DNA of 27,705 nucleotides from an uncultured Erysipelotrichaceae bacterium (GCA_937874965.1 CALNCD010000058.1:1-27705), one strand, 5' to 3'; numbered from the stretch's first letter, positions 14,650 through 22,635 are shown. Translations and numbers: made by a program. Notes: generated from the sequence alone by a model not told the origin.

Positions 14650-14832
14650 GTGGTCTATCTCTATCGGATGGGGCCCATTGTGTCATTTCTTATGGATACC
14701 CATCAGGCAATTGATTTCAGTGTCTTTGAAATGATGAGTGAAAATGAACTCATTGCTCTGGAGGCGATGAGTACGCAGGAACTTGCAGCGTTCAAACAGA
14801 AATTACGTTGGGATAAAGAAAAGCACGCTTGA
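14650..14832 (+). pseudogene. Same-frame continuation of the TMEM175-like gene past the TAG
   Basis: 60 codons in the same frame start directly after the TAG, with no base between. They begin VVYLYRMGPIVSFLMD, hydrophobic and suitable as a sixth membrane helix, then an acidic-to-basic soluble tail (ENELIALEAMSTQELAAFKQ). No Shine-Dalgarno is seen before the GTG at 14650 or the ATG at 14668, so independent translation is doubtful. A single change of CAG to TAG would explain the split. Less likely, it is a separate small gene with a coincidental frame. Confidence 0.5.
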
Positions 14833-14952
14833 TGCCTTGCGTTCAGATTATAGAGAATGAAAATAGATGAATCCTTAGGTCGAACTGAAATTACTTGATA
14901 TTATGTCTGGTGAAGTCAGGGACTCTAGGTAATCTAATGATGGTATTCATAT

Positions 14953-14989
14953 CTAAAAAGGACTGATATCAGTATTGGTATCAGTCCTT
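14953..14989 (-). terminator. Terminator of the mgl-galK operon
   Basis: Perfect 11-bp stem AAGGACTGATA (14958-14968) / TATCAGTCCTT (14979-14989), 10-base loop. On the minus strand it is followed by TTTTT (14957-14953). It begins 18 bases beyond the galK stop. Confidence 0.92.
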
Positions 14990-15006
14990 CAGTGCTATAA
15001 GATTTT

Positions 15007-16173
15007 TCAGACTTTATAGACCCCGTCACCAACATTTGCAAGGTAAAATGTTGGTTCGTGTCCAAAAGATTTGGTGTATGCTCGGCGAATATAGTCTTGA
15101 TAGTTTTGCAGGGCATCCTGATGGACAATGCTGATTGTGCATCCTCCAAATCCTGCACCAGTCATCCGGGAACCGAGAACACCGTCGTAATTCCAAGAAA
15201 GTTCAACCAGTGTATCCAATTCTGCGCACGAAACCTGATAATCATCTCGCAATGAGCGATGTGATTCATTCATTAATTCACCCATGCGCTTTAAATTGTG
15301 ATTCTTTAGTGCGTCAACAGCATTAAGTGTACGCTCGCACTCAGAGACTACATGATAGGCTCTTCGGTAAATTAGTTCAGAATTGAACTTAGCTTTATGA
15401 TTAATCAGCTCGCCTAGATTAATATCCGCTAATGTATGAATGGAATAACTCTTCTGAAGTATTCTTAATGCTTCCTCGCATTCTTGGCGCCGTTCATTGT
15501 ACTTTGAATCGGCTAAACCGCGCTTTACATTCGTATTTGTAATTACGAGTTTATAATCATGTAATTCAAAGGGGACATAGTCAAAGTCCAGAGAATCTGT
15601 ATTCAGAAGAATTGCGTGATTCTTTTTCCCGTTGGCAATGATGAATTGATCCATGATTCCGCAGTTGACACCGACATAATTATTTTCGGATTCTTGGGTT
15701 AACAGAGCAAGATCAACCCTGTTAATACCAAGATCAAATAGATCGTTCAGTAAATAGCCCGTAAGAACTTCTATTGAAGCTGATGAGGATAGTCCAGCCC
15801 CGTTAGGGATGGTTCCGTAGTATAGGATGTTAAGTCCTTGATCGATAAACTTATGATGGAGTTCAAAGGTCTTGAAGACACCTTTAGGATAAATTCCCCA
15901 AGATTCTTGACCTGTTTTACTCATGTTATCTAAACGAAATGAAATTATTCCTTGTTCAGGAAAGTTATACGAATAGAGATACACACTGCGGTCAGAGCGT
16001 TTGGAAACAAGTGCAGTGGTTCCGAAGTCAAGAGCACATGGAAACACACTTCCGCCGTTGTAATCAATATGTTCACCAATCAGATTGACTCTTCCAGGGG
16101 CGAAATATACGCTAGGAGAGTCTTGACATTCAAAGGTTGCTTGAAAAAGCTGAGTGAGTTCTGATTGAGTCAT
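15007..16173 (-). CDS. galK: Galactokinase
   Basis: 388-residue GHMP kinase phosphorylating galactose at C1 with ATP, the first step of the Leloir pathway. The galactokinase signature GRVNLIGEHIDYNGG is at 27-41, the ATP-binding GAGLSSSAS loop at 125-133 and the catalytic Asp at D175 in GIMDQF. The third motif GSRMTGAGFGGC lies near the C-terminus. Length is normal. The start lies 8 bases after the mglC stop on the same strand, so it is co-transcribed with the galactose transporter. Only a weak GTAGGACT site precedes the ATG, suggesting coupled translation. galT and galE are not in this window. Confidence 0.97.
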   Translation of the reverse strand: MTQSELTQLFQATFECQDSPSVYFAPGRVNLIGEHIDYNGGSVFPCALDFGTTALVSKRSDRSVYLYSYNFPEQGIISFRLDNMSKTGQESWGIYPKGVFKTFELHHKFIDQGLNILYYGTIPNGAGLSSSASIEVLTGYLLNDLFDLGINRVDLALLTQESENNYVGVNCGIMDQFIIANGKKNHAILLNTDSLDFDYVPFELHDYKLVITNTNVKRGLADSKYNERRQECEEALRILQKSYSIHTLADINLGELINHKAKFNSELIYRRAYHVVSECERTLNAVDALKNHNLKRMGELMNESHRSLRDDYQVSCAELDTLVELSWNYDGVLGSRMTGAGFGGCTISIVHQDALQNYQDYIRRAYTKSFGHEPTFYLANVGDGVYKV

Positions 16174-16181
16174 GATGAGTC

Positions 16182-17171
16182 CTACTTCTTAGCAACGTAT
16201 TTGCGAATATCAACAGCAACTGCGATAATGATAATTAATCCTTGAATAACCGACTGCATAGCTGTATCGACTTTCATGAACTGCAAGGCGGTCTTCATTA
16301 ATTCAAAGACCAGCACACCAGTAAATACGCCAGAGATACGTCCTACACCGCCAGTAGTGGAAACCCCGCCGATTGTTGCAGCAGCAATTGCTTCGAGTTC
16401 GTAACCCTGTCCATAGTTGATGGATCCGCCACCTGATTTAGCAGCCAATAGGAATCCAGCAACACCGTAAAGCAAACCGGCAATTCCAAAAATCTTAACT
16501 TTGGAAATTTTAACATTTACACCAGATACTTCTGCAGCATTTTCATTTCCGCCGATTGCATACATGTATTTTCCATACTTTGTTTTATAGTAGGCAAAGG
16601 ACATAATCAATCCGATGACAACGGCGATGATAACGAGATATGGAATATTAAAAATATTACCGGTTGCTATATCGGTGAATTCTGGTTTTAGAGCACCGAT
16701 TGGCTGACCTTTGGAATAAATGAGATTAATTCCATAAACGATAACCTGCATACCAAGAGTAGCAATAAACGGCGGAACATTAAAATAGGCGATAACGATA
16801 CCGTTGATTATACCTAGAATTGTAGTGATAATGACAATAAGCAAAAGAATTGCGAAAACATTGTAATCTCCTGCCCATGGGAAGAATTTATCAACATAGT
16901 CAGGACGTTGTAACAAAGTTGCGGCAACGCAGGAACCAAGACCAATGATGCGCCCGGCTGAGAGGTCAGTTCCTTTGACAATCAATGCACCACTGATACC
17001 CAAGGCAACGATGAAACGTATAGAAACGTTTGTACTCACATTCTTTAGGTTACCCCAACTCATGAAAGAGGGCTCATTGATTGCAACAACAATTACCATT
17101 AAAAATAGTAAGATGGTGATTGCATTCTTTGAAACAAATGATTTTGGGTTAAATTGTTTGAAAAAATTCAT
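16182..17171 (-). CDS. mglC: Galactose/methylgalactoside ABC transporter permease
   Basis: 329-residue integral membrane protein of the MglC/RbsC permease family with about ten hydrophobic segments. Recognisable are ALGISGALIVKGTDLSAGR near residues 55-75 (typically GiDLSvG in the family), VPPFIATLGMQVIVYG, the EAA-like AIGGNENAAEVSGVNV that contacts the ATPase, and the conserved AAATIGGVSTTGGVGRI near the end. It forms the sugar channel of an import complex with MglA and MglB. AAGGAG overlapping the mglA stop gives an 11-base gap, so translation is coupled. Ribose or other sugar specificity cannot be excluded from the permease alone; galK next door favours galactose. Confidence 0.94.
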   Translation of the reverse strand: MNFFKQFNPKSFVSKNAITILLFLMVIVVAINEPSFMSWGNLKNVSTNVSIRFIVALGISGALIVKGTDLSAGRIIGLGSCVAATLLQRPDYVDKFFPWAGDYNVFAILLLIVIITTILGIINGIVIAYFNVPPFIATLGMQVIVYGINLIYSKGQPIGALKPEFTDIATGNIFNIPYLVIIAVVIGLIMSFAYYKTKYGKYMYAIGGNENAAEVSGVNVKISKVKIFGIAGLLYGVAGFLLAAKSGGGSINYGQGYELEAIAAATIGGVSTTGGVGRISGVFTGVLVFELMKTALQFMKVDTAMQSVIQGLIIIIAVAVDIRKYVAKK

Positions 17172-17182
17172 AGTCTTTCTCC

Positions 17183-18691
17183 TTACATAAACTTCGTTGC
17201 AAGACTCATTATTGACTCCTGCGTCGCATCTTTTTTATCAAGAATACCGCTTTGACGGCCTTCACACATGACCATGATTCGATCAGACATCCCGATGAGT
17301 TCTGACATTTCTGAGGAGATCATAATAATGGATTTTCCAGCAGCTACAAGATCGTTCATGATTGTATAGATTTCATATTTCGCACCAACGTCGATTCCGC
17401 GGGTTGGCTCATCTAAGATCAAGACATCTGGGTCATTAGCTAACCATCGAGAGAAGAGAACCTTCTGCTGATTGCCACCCGAAAGTGACATAATCCGCGT
17501 TTCAGCGCTTGGTGCTTTGATACTTAACTTATCAATGCTTTCTTTCACTACCTTATTGACTTTTTTCTGGTTTATTTTAATAAAGTCAACATATTGGTTA
17601 ATTGAAGCGATTGCCACATTGTCAGTGATTGAAAGAACTCCAAGAATACCCGTTGCGCGTCTATCTTCAGTAAGTAATGCAATTTTGTTCTTAATCGCAT
17701 CCTGCGGTTTATTGATATTTAATATTTTCCCATCTTTAACAATGATTCCATCAGCAATTTTACGGATACCGAAGATGGCTTCGACCATTTCGGTGCGCTG
17801 GGCACCTACAAGACCGCCTATTCCAAGAATCTCCCCTTTATGTAATTCAAAAGTAATGTTTCTGAAAGAGCGAGGATTAATGGATGTGATATTCTGGACG
17901 TCAAGAGCAATGTCAGTGCTGACAGTAACTTCACGCGTTGGGAAGAGATCAGTTAATTCGCGACCAACCATATTTGAAATGAGAGAATCGATTGTCATCT
18001 GAGAGGCAGGCCAGGTTCCGACAGTTTTGCCATCTCTCATAATTGTGATGTCATCGGAAATTTTCAAAATCTCATCCATCTTGTGTGAAATATAGATGAT
18101 TGAGACACCCTGGCTTTTCAATTGATGGATGATGTCAAATAAGACACTTACCTCTGCTTGTGTTAGAGAGGATGTTGGTTCATCCATAATAATAATACGT
18201 GCATGGTGTGATATTGCTTTTGCAATTTCAACTGATTGCATTTGAGAAACGGAAAGTTGCTTCAGCTTTATTGTCGGCTTGACATCCAGACGAATGCTTT
18301 TCAGAATTTCGGCAGCATCATTGTTCATTTTCTTCTGATCAATTGTTTTAAACCCGAATTTACGGGTCATCGGATAATTTCCAAGATAGATGTTTTCAGC
18401 AATTGTCATTTCGCCGATAGGCTGGAGCTCTTGGTGAATCATTGCAATTCCCTTTTCCAAAGCGTCATGAGAATCTTTGAGATGCAATTCATTGCCCTCG
18501 AGAACAATTGTTCCGCTATCCATGGAGTAAATTCCGAATAGGCATTTCATCAATGTGGACTTGCCTGCTCCATTTTCGCCCATAAGGGCATGAACCGTTC
18601 CTTCTCGAACATGCAGATTGACATCATCAAGTGCTTTAACACCAGGGAAACTCTTTGTAACGTGATCCATTTCCAATTGGTATTTTGTCAT
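17183..18691 (-). CDS. mglA: Galactose/methylgalactoside ABC transporter ATP-binding protein
   Basis: 502-residue protein with two fused nucleotide-binding domains, as in MglA/RbsA. The first domain has a full Walker A GENGAGKST at 38-46, signature LSVSQMQ and Walker B IIIMDEPTSSL. The second has a degenerate Walker A (GIGGLVGAQRTEM) but a canonical LSGGNQQKV and VLILDEPTRGIDVGAK. This asymmetry is normal for the family and means one hydrolytically competent site. It powers sugar import on the cytoplasmic side of the membrane. AGGAG precedes the start. Located between mglB and mglC on the same strand, with a hairpin separating it from mglB. Confidence 0.96.
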   Translation of the reverse strand: MTKYQLEMDHVTKSFPGVKALDDVNLHVREGTVHALMGENGAGKSTLMKCLFGIYSMDSGTIVLEGNELHLKDSHDALEKGIAMIHQELQPIGEMTIAENIYLGNYPMTRKFGFKTIDQKKMNNDAAEILKSIRLDVKPTIKLKQLSVSQMQSVEIAKAISHHARIIIMDEPTSSLTQAEVSVLFDIIHQLKSQGVSIIYISHKMDEILKISDDITIMRDGKTVGTWPASQMTIDSLISNMVGRELTDLFPTREVTVSTDIALDVQNITSINPRSFRNITFELHKGEILGIGGLVGAQRTEMVEAIFGIRKIADGIIVKDGKILNINKPQDAIKNKIALLTEDRRATGILGVLSITDNVAIASINQYVDFIKINQKKVNKVVKESIDKLSIKAPSAETRIMSLSGGNQQKVLFSRWLANDPDVLILDEPTRGIDVGAKYEIYTIMNDLVAAGKSIIMISSEMSELIGMSDRIMVMCEGRQSGILDKKDATQESIMSLATKFM

Positions 18692-18713
18692 ACTTTCTCC
18701 TAATCTTTTAATA

Positions 18714-18744
18714 AATCAAGTGTGCCAGTACAGCACACTTGATT
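18714..18744 (-). promoter_or_regulatory. Intercistronic hairpin between mglB and mglA
   Basis: Perfect 12-bp stem AATCAAGTGTGC (18714-18725) / GCACACTTGATT (18733-18744) with a 7-base loop. No T run follows on the minus strand, so it is more likely an mRNA-stabilising or partial-attenuation element that keeps binding-protein levels above the membrane parts, as known for other binding-protein operons. Confidence 0.7.
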
Positions 18745-18753
18745 GGATTCACA

Positions 18754-19698
18754 TTATTGCTTGACAACTTTTACATAGTCGACGATATAGTGTGATTCAA
18801 CATCTTTACCGTCCAGTAACTGTTGCGCAACTTCAATAGCTTTGGCTGCCTGGCCGGCTGCATCATTTAAGACCGTTCCCGTCATTTTGCCTGAGTTGAC
18901 CAATGTGACAACTTCATCCAACGCATCGACACCGACTAGGTAAATGTCCTTACCAACAGTGCGTCCGCTTGAATTGATTGCTTGCAGTGCTCCAAGAGCC
19001 ATGCCGTCATTGTTTGAGAAAATGACTTCAACTTTATTTCCGAATTGAGCTAAAGCAGCAGCAGCAATTTCCTGTCCTTTGGTTTGATCCCAATCACCAC
19101 GTTGCTCAAGGAGTTTATTAACTTTATAACCCTTGTCCGTTAGCGCTTTGATTGAATATTCGGTACGATACTGAGCATCAACATTTGCTGGATCTCCAAC
19201 GATCATGACATCACCATGATTTGGCAAGTCAGCGATGATTTCACCTTGGAATGTTCCGGATTGTCTTGCATCGGCACCGACATAAGTAGTTTTGCCAGCC
19301 CAAATATTTAAATCGGCTTCTGGAGGTTCGCGGTTAATAAATACAACAGGGATATCAGCTGACTTTGCTGCGTTAATAATAACTGGTGAAGCAGTAGGAT
19401 CAACGAGGTTTGCGATAATTAGATCGACACCCTGCGTGATAAATGCTTGAATCTGGTTGGTCTGTTCTGCCTGATCACCCTTACCATCCTGGAAGGTTAG
19501 TTCATAGGTTACCGTGTCTGTATTTTTTGCCTTGAAAAGCTCGGCAAGCTTATTGCGGTAGACAGTCATGAAGTTGTCATCATATTTATAGATAGCAACC
19601 CCGATCTTTACAGTTGAGTTAGAACCTTTTGAGGAACCACAGGCTGTAAACATCACTAGAGCCATAAGAACAATTAATACTTTAGAAATCTTCTTCAT
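18754..19698 (-). CDS. mglB: Galactose-type ABC transporter substrate-binding lipoprotein
   Basis: 314-residue periplasmic-binding-protein type I fold. Signal peptide with lipobox FTAC (Cys20), so in a Gram-positive it is tethered to the outer face of the membrane. The mature part starts TVKIGVAIYKYDDNFMTVYR, typical of MglB/RbsB, and contains IIANLVDPTASPVIINAAK, VFINREPP, VGADARQSG and SNNDGMALGALQA, the sugar-contacting segments. It captures galactose or galactosides for MglAC. First gene of the mglBAC-galK operon, with an operator-controlled promoter just upstream. Specificity for galactose is inferred from galK and galR around it; glucose binding is also common in this group. Confidence 0.92.
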   Translation of the reverse strand: MKKISKVLIVLMALVMFTACGSSKGSNSTVKIGVAIYKYDDNFMTVYRNKLAELFKAKNTDTVTYELTFQDGKGDQAEQTNQIQAFITQGVDLIIANLVDPTASPVIINAAKSADIPVVFINREPPEADLNIWAGKTTYVGADARQSGTFQGEIIADLPNHGDVMIVGDPANVDAQYRTEYSIKALTDKGYKVNKLLEQRGDWDQTKGQEIAAAALAQFGNKVEVIFSNNDGMALGALQAINSSGRTVGKDIYLVGVDALDEVVTLVNSGKMTGTVLNDAAGQAAKAIEVAQQLLDGKDVESHYIVDYVKVVKQ

Positions 19699-19721
19699 TT
19701 CTTTCTCCTCTCGTATCGAGT

Positions 19722-19783
19722 TATTATAGTAAAATTTACTAATTTTACATATTTAATTTACTAAATGTAAGCGCTTTTGTCAA
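19722..19783 (-). promoter_or_regulatory. mglB promoter region: GalR-type operator and cre-like box
   Basis: Leftward, TATAAT (19727-19722) is directly preceded by the perfect palindrome TAGTAAA-A-TTTACTA (19727-19741), matching the operator in the galR promoter. Further upstream is a consensus -35 TTGACA (19783-19778), with TAAATT 17 bp downstream as a second possible -10. Inside that spacer lies a cre-like box TGTAAGCGCTTTTG (19766-19779). Together this suggests galactose induction through GalR and catabolite control through CcpA. Which -10 is used cannot be decided from sequence. Confidence 0.68.
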
Positions 19784-19854
19784 TACCTTTACTTAATCTT
19801 AGGTGTATTAATGGATAATTGATTGAATATCGTCCACTATTAAGGGCAGATTTT

Positions 19855-19880
19855 AAAAAAAACACATCATTTTGATGTGT
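19855..19880 (-). terminator. Terminator of galR, overlapping its stop codon
   Basis: 8-bp stem ACACATCA/TGATGTGT (19862-19869/19873-19880) with a 3-base loop. On the minus strand it is followed by a run of about eight Ts (19862-19855). The TGA stop of galR (19869-19867) lies within the stem. Confidence 0.92.
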
Positions 19881-20889
19881 CAATTAATCGTGTGCTTTGT
19901 CTTATAATCAGGTCTGCTTGAAGAACAAGCTTGAAAGGTTTCGTAAATTTCCCGTGATAGATCTGGTCAAACAGCTGTACAGCAAGAATACCCATGCCAT
20001 CTGTATCAACGCGCATCGTTGTTAATGGAGGATTCGTAAATTTTGCAGTTGGGATATCATTGTAACTTAAGAGAGACAACGTTGATAAAAGTGCCGGATT
20101 ATATTCATAGATTGCACGTACTGAGCCGATAGCCATTGAATCACTCGCTATTAGATATGCTGTATAATCATCATGTCTTTCAAGAGATTTCTTCATGAGC
20201 TCGTAACCATCGGTAGTGGTGTAATGTCCAACAAGGAGTTTGCTGTCCTTATAGAGGCAATCAGGGTGGTTCATCATAAATTCGTGATAGGTGCTCTCAC
20301 GTCGATCGATGTATTCAGTCTGTTCAGGACCAAGGTATTCTTTTCCGCCGATATAGCCGATTTTGCGATGTCCCAGTTGATACAGATATTCCATCGCATC
20401 TTCCGTGGCTTTGCGGAAATCAGTGACAACAGAAAAATAATGCTTGCCATCCGGGTTTCCATCGACAAAGACCAAATTACCCGTTACTGTCTTAAAGAAG
20501 GCCGCTTGAGCTAAGCTGAACTTTCCGACGCAAATCAAACCATCTAATGAAGTCATTCCTACTTCCTCAATATTTTCCTTGAAATATTTTACGAATTGAA
20601 TGTTATGGTCATAACAGGCTTTCTCAACACTTAGACGAATTGCAAAATAGTAAGGATCTTCGAGTTCTTCGCTCATTGAATACCATTGGATAATGCCGAT
20701 AGTTCTTCGGGGCACTTTCAAAACTGAACTCTTTCGGACTTTTTTTTGATAACCCATATCTTGAGCCAGTTTTAAAACTTGATTGCGAGTGTCAATAGAA
20801 ACAGAAAGAGTATCGTCAAAGTTTAAAATGCGAGAAACGGTCGAGGTAGAAACTTGTGCTGCTTGTGCGATATCTTTTATTCTGACCAT
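19867..20889 (-). CDS. galR: LacI/GalR-family transcriptional regulator
   Basis: 340-residue repressor with an N-terminal LacI helix-turn-helix (IKDIAQAAQVSTSTVSRIL at about 4-22) and hinge helix, then a periplasmic-binding-like sensor domain (about 62-335). The segment IGIIQWYSMSEELEDPYYF is characteristic of GalR-type regulators of streptococci and lactobacilli. Likely effector is galactose or a galactose phosphate; the target is mglBAC-galK. Its own promoter carries the same GTAAAATTTAC operator, so autorepression is expected. AAGGAGG precedes the start at 20889. It is transcribed in the same direction as, and upstream of, the mgl operon, but separated by its own terminator. Confidence 0.9.
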   Translation of the reverse strand: MVRIKDIAQAAQVSTSTVSRILNFDDTLSVSIDTRNQVLKLAQDMGYQKKVRKSSVLKVPRRTIGIIQWYSMSEELEDPYYFAIRLSVEKACYDHNIQFVKYFKENIEEVGMTSLDGLICVGKFSLAQAAFFKTVTGNLVFVDGNPDGKHYFSVVTDFRKATEDAMEYLYQLGHRKIGYIGGKEYLGPEQTEYIDRRESTYHEFMMNHPDCLYKDSKLLVGHYTTTDGYELMKKSLERHDDYTAYLIASDSMAIGSVRAIYEYNPALLSTLSLLSYNDIPTAKFTNPPLTTMRVDTDGMGILAVQLFDQIYHGKFTKPFKLVLQADLIIRQSTRLIDTSK

Positions 20890-20910
20890 AATGACCTCCT
20901 TGCTTCTCTC

Positions 20911-20939
20911 ATTATAGGTAAAATTTACTAAACTTTCAA
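20911..20939 (-). promoter_or_regulatory. galR promoter with embedded operator
   Basis: Leftward: -35 TTGAAA (20939-20934), exactly 17 bp, perfect -10 TATAAT (20916-20911). The spacer contains the palindrome GTAAAATTTAC (20918-20928), directly upstream of the -10, the same position as the matching element before mglB. Confidence 0.85.
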
Positions 20940-21020
20940 TTATTTACCAGACTAATTTTATGAAATTTAAACACAACTTTGAGAATAACGGGAATAATCA
21001 GGATTTTATATGTGTTCAAT

Positions 21021-21045
21021 TGAAAAAAGCTGAATATATCAGCTT
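21021..21045 (-). terminator. Terminator of the lipoprotein gene
   Basis: 7-bp stem AAGCTGA/TCAGCTT (21027-21033/21039-21045), 5-base loop, followed on the minus strand by TTTTTT (21028-21023). It lies about 42 bases beyond the stop at 21088. Confidence 0.85.
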
Positions 21046-21087
21046 ATCAGATATTCTCTATAGATCGCCTTTGCGATGGTATCATTC

Positions 21088-21555
21088 TTACAGGCTACTC
21101 ATTTTATTGATATACTCATGTTTGGTAACCAGGAAGAAGACACAGTTGACCTTCTGAGATGCTGTATCCTGATAGAAGATTACCTTCGAAACAGGAGTTG
21201 TAGCTGTTTTGCCGATCAAGACATACAGCGTCTTATCGTTTTTTTGCTCGGTATGGATGGACCAGGACTGACTTGATTTCAATCCGCTATCATTGATCTT
21301 GTACGTGTCCAAGAGTGCGTAGGTTGCATCAAGAAGAAGCGTATCACTTGGTGCTTGAACAGATACCGAGGTGTTGTCCTGATTATCCTTTGCTGCATCG
21401 CTTGTGCTAGGTTCATTCTGGACTTCATTTGGAACTTCCGTTTTATCCGAAGTCGTAGGTGTATCAGCCTTTGGGCTTTCCGCAGGAGCAGATGCAGCAG
21501 AACAGCCCGCAAGCAAAAAGCATAGCACCAAAGCACTTACAAATTTGTATTTCAT
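21088..21555 (-). CDS. Predicted lipoprotein with acidic Pro/Ser/Thr linker, function unknown
   Basis: 155 residues. The N-terminus has a signal peptide and lipobox LAGC (Cys18), followed by a low-complexity linker of about 50 residues rich in Ala, Pro, Ser, Thr and Asp/Glu, typical of a stalk holding a domain away from the membrane. The C-terminal 85 residues (LLDATYALLDTYKINDSGLK onwards) form a small domain I do not recognise. Only a modest GGGAG site precedes the start at 21555. A possible promoter is TTGCCG (21661-21656), 17 bp, TAGACT (21638-21633). It appears monocistronic. Neither neighbour suggests a function. Confidence 0.82.
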   Translation of the reverse strand: MKYKFVSALVLCFLLAGCSAASAPAESPKADTPTTSDKTEVPNEVQNEPSTSDAAKDNQDNTSVSVQAPSDTLLLDATYALLDTYKINDSGLKSSQSWSIHTEQKNDKTLYVLIGKTATTPVSKVIFYQDTASQKVNCVFFLVTKHEYINKMSSL

Positions 21556-21806
21556 ATGATCACCGACTCCCGTTAATCTAAAACGTCAGCAAATCAGCAA
21601 TTAACGGAAGCTTTATCCAAGACGTTACCTAAAGTCTATCATAGAAACTGCTTTTCGGCAATTCTTGGCTATACGGTGTTTTGTCACTGATTATCTTAAG
21701 GATGAAGCCGGTAAGGAATCTTCAGCAAAGCACAGGATTTATGGAATACGTTAATGCGCCTATTGACACTGTATAGCAGTGGTGTATGAAAAAGTAAGGG
21801 AAGAGG

Positions 21807-22319
21807 TTACTCGGCAAAGATTGTTCTGCGAAGCGGCGTATGGGCAAGCGCGAGTCCGATTAGGGTCACGAAGAATGAATTGACGGCGGTTGCCGGTAAA
21901 ACGATTCCAGCGAACAGAGCACCGAAAAGGATGCTTTGCTGCGTGATCAGCTGAGCTGAAATAAGGAAGACCGTACCAGACACCAATGTACCCAGTGCTG
22001 ATCCCAGAAGGAGTTGAAGCATTCTCGGCAACCTCTTGGCAAGTTTTAGGAAGGTGATGAAAAAGAGGGTTGTTACGAGTTTATCGATGAGATTGGGTAC
22101 TTGTCCGCCTGGGAATCCTGTTGTCATGGCAGACGCGATTCCAAAAACCAATGCGATGACGAGAGCTTCTTTAAGTTTTGGACGATGAAATAATTGAAGA
22201 AAGAGCATTGAGAGCAAGAAATCCGGTTTCATGCTGCCCAGCAAGGAAGGGGTAAATGCGTGAAGTGCGAGTCCGATGGCAAGAAATGCGGCTGTTTGGG
22301 TAATTTGTTTTGTTTTCAT
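21807..22319 (-). CDS. trpP: Tryptophan transporter, TrpP type
   Basis: 170-residue membrane protein with about five hydrophobic segments. The N-terminal AFLAIGLALHAFTPSLLGSM followed by KPDFLLSMLF, and the conserved TTGFPGGQVPNLIDK loop near residues 67-81, match TrpP (Bacillus YhaG), a tryptophan uptake protein of the ECF-S-like small-transporter group. The call is strengthened by the T-box leader upstream with a UGG (Trp) specifier. AAGGAG precedes the start at 22319. Uptake should rise when uncharged tRNA-Trp accumulates. No trp biosynthesis gene is in the window; no clear terminator was found after it. Confidence 0.87.
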   Translation of the reverse strand: MKTKQITQTAAFLAIGLALHAFTPSLLGSMKPDFLLSMLFLQLFHRPKLKEALVIALVFGIASAMTTGFPGGQVPNLIDKLVTTLFFITFLKLAKRLPRMLQLLLGSALGTLVSGTVFLISAQLITQQSILFGALFAGIVLPATAVNSFFVTLIGLALAHTPLRRTIFAE

Positions 22320-22368
22320 GGTTAGTCTCCTTCATTTGATTATATTGCTTTAGCATGCTTCGTATCCT

Positions 22369-22392
22369 TCACCACATAGCCATCACCTCCTT
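22369..22392 (-). promoter_or_regulatory. Very strong Shine-Dalgarno plus Met-Trp mini-ORF in the trpP leader
   Basis: Just after the T-box terminator the transcript has AAAGGAGGTGAT, a 12-base match to the complement of the 16S rRNA 3' tail. It is followed by ATG-GCT-ATG-TGG-TGA (22383-22369). The inner ATG has ideal spacing and would encode Met-Trp-stop. The trpP start, with its own site, is about 50 bases further on. A regulatory leader peptide is possible but unproven. Confidence 0.5.
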
Positions 22393-22400
22393 TGTCCAAT

Positions 22401-22635
22401 AAAAAAACACTCGTCCCCACAGGGCGAGTGTTCGCTGTACCACCTGAATTTATCAATCTATCGGATACCAACATATCCTATCCCTATGGTAACGGAGGGA
22501 AACCGTCTCGACTACTGGGAATTCCGTTCGTCTTGCCTTTCATAAGTCCATTCGCTGCGTCATTCACGTGAACCTTCCACCATCGTCCACTCGCTTTCCT
22601 GAATCAAACATCAGTTACTCGTCTTAATCACTAAG
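22401..22635 (-). ncRNA. T-box riboswitch, tryptophan type
   Basis: Leader RNA of trpP. The T-box core reads TTCAGGTGGTACAGCG (22448-22433), ending in the terminator ACACTCGCCC/GGGACGAGTGT followed by seven Ts (22432-22401), the alternative of the antiterminator. Upstream, stem I shows AGTA, GATGGTGG and the specifier region GAATGGAC, whose TGG (22550-22548) reads as the Trp codon. The acceptor-contact TGGT fits a tRNA ending A-CCA, or G-CCA by wobble. With uncharged tRNA-Trp bound, transcription would continue into trpP. Confidence 0.93.

Noticed and set aside
17472..18002. 176-codon open frame on the plus strand across mglA
   Set aside because: It is opposite a clear ABC ATPase with all motifs, and its composition (Ile/Arg/Ser-rich without structure) is that of an antisense shadow.
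22171..22356. 61-codon minus-strand frame overlapping the start of trpP
   Set aside because: The frame has no strong ribosome site and reads through the trpP signature region in another frame; trpP has the family match and the better site.
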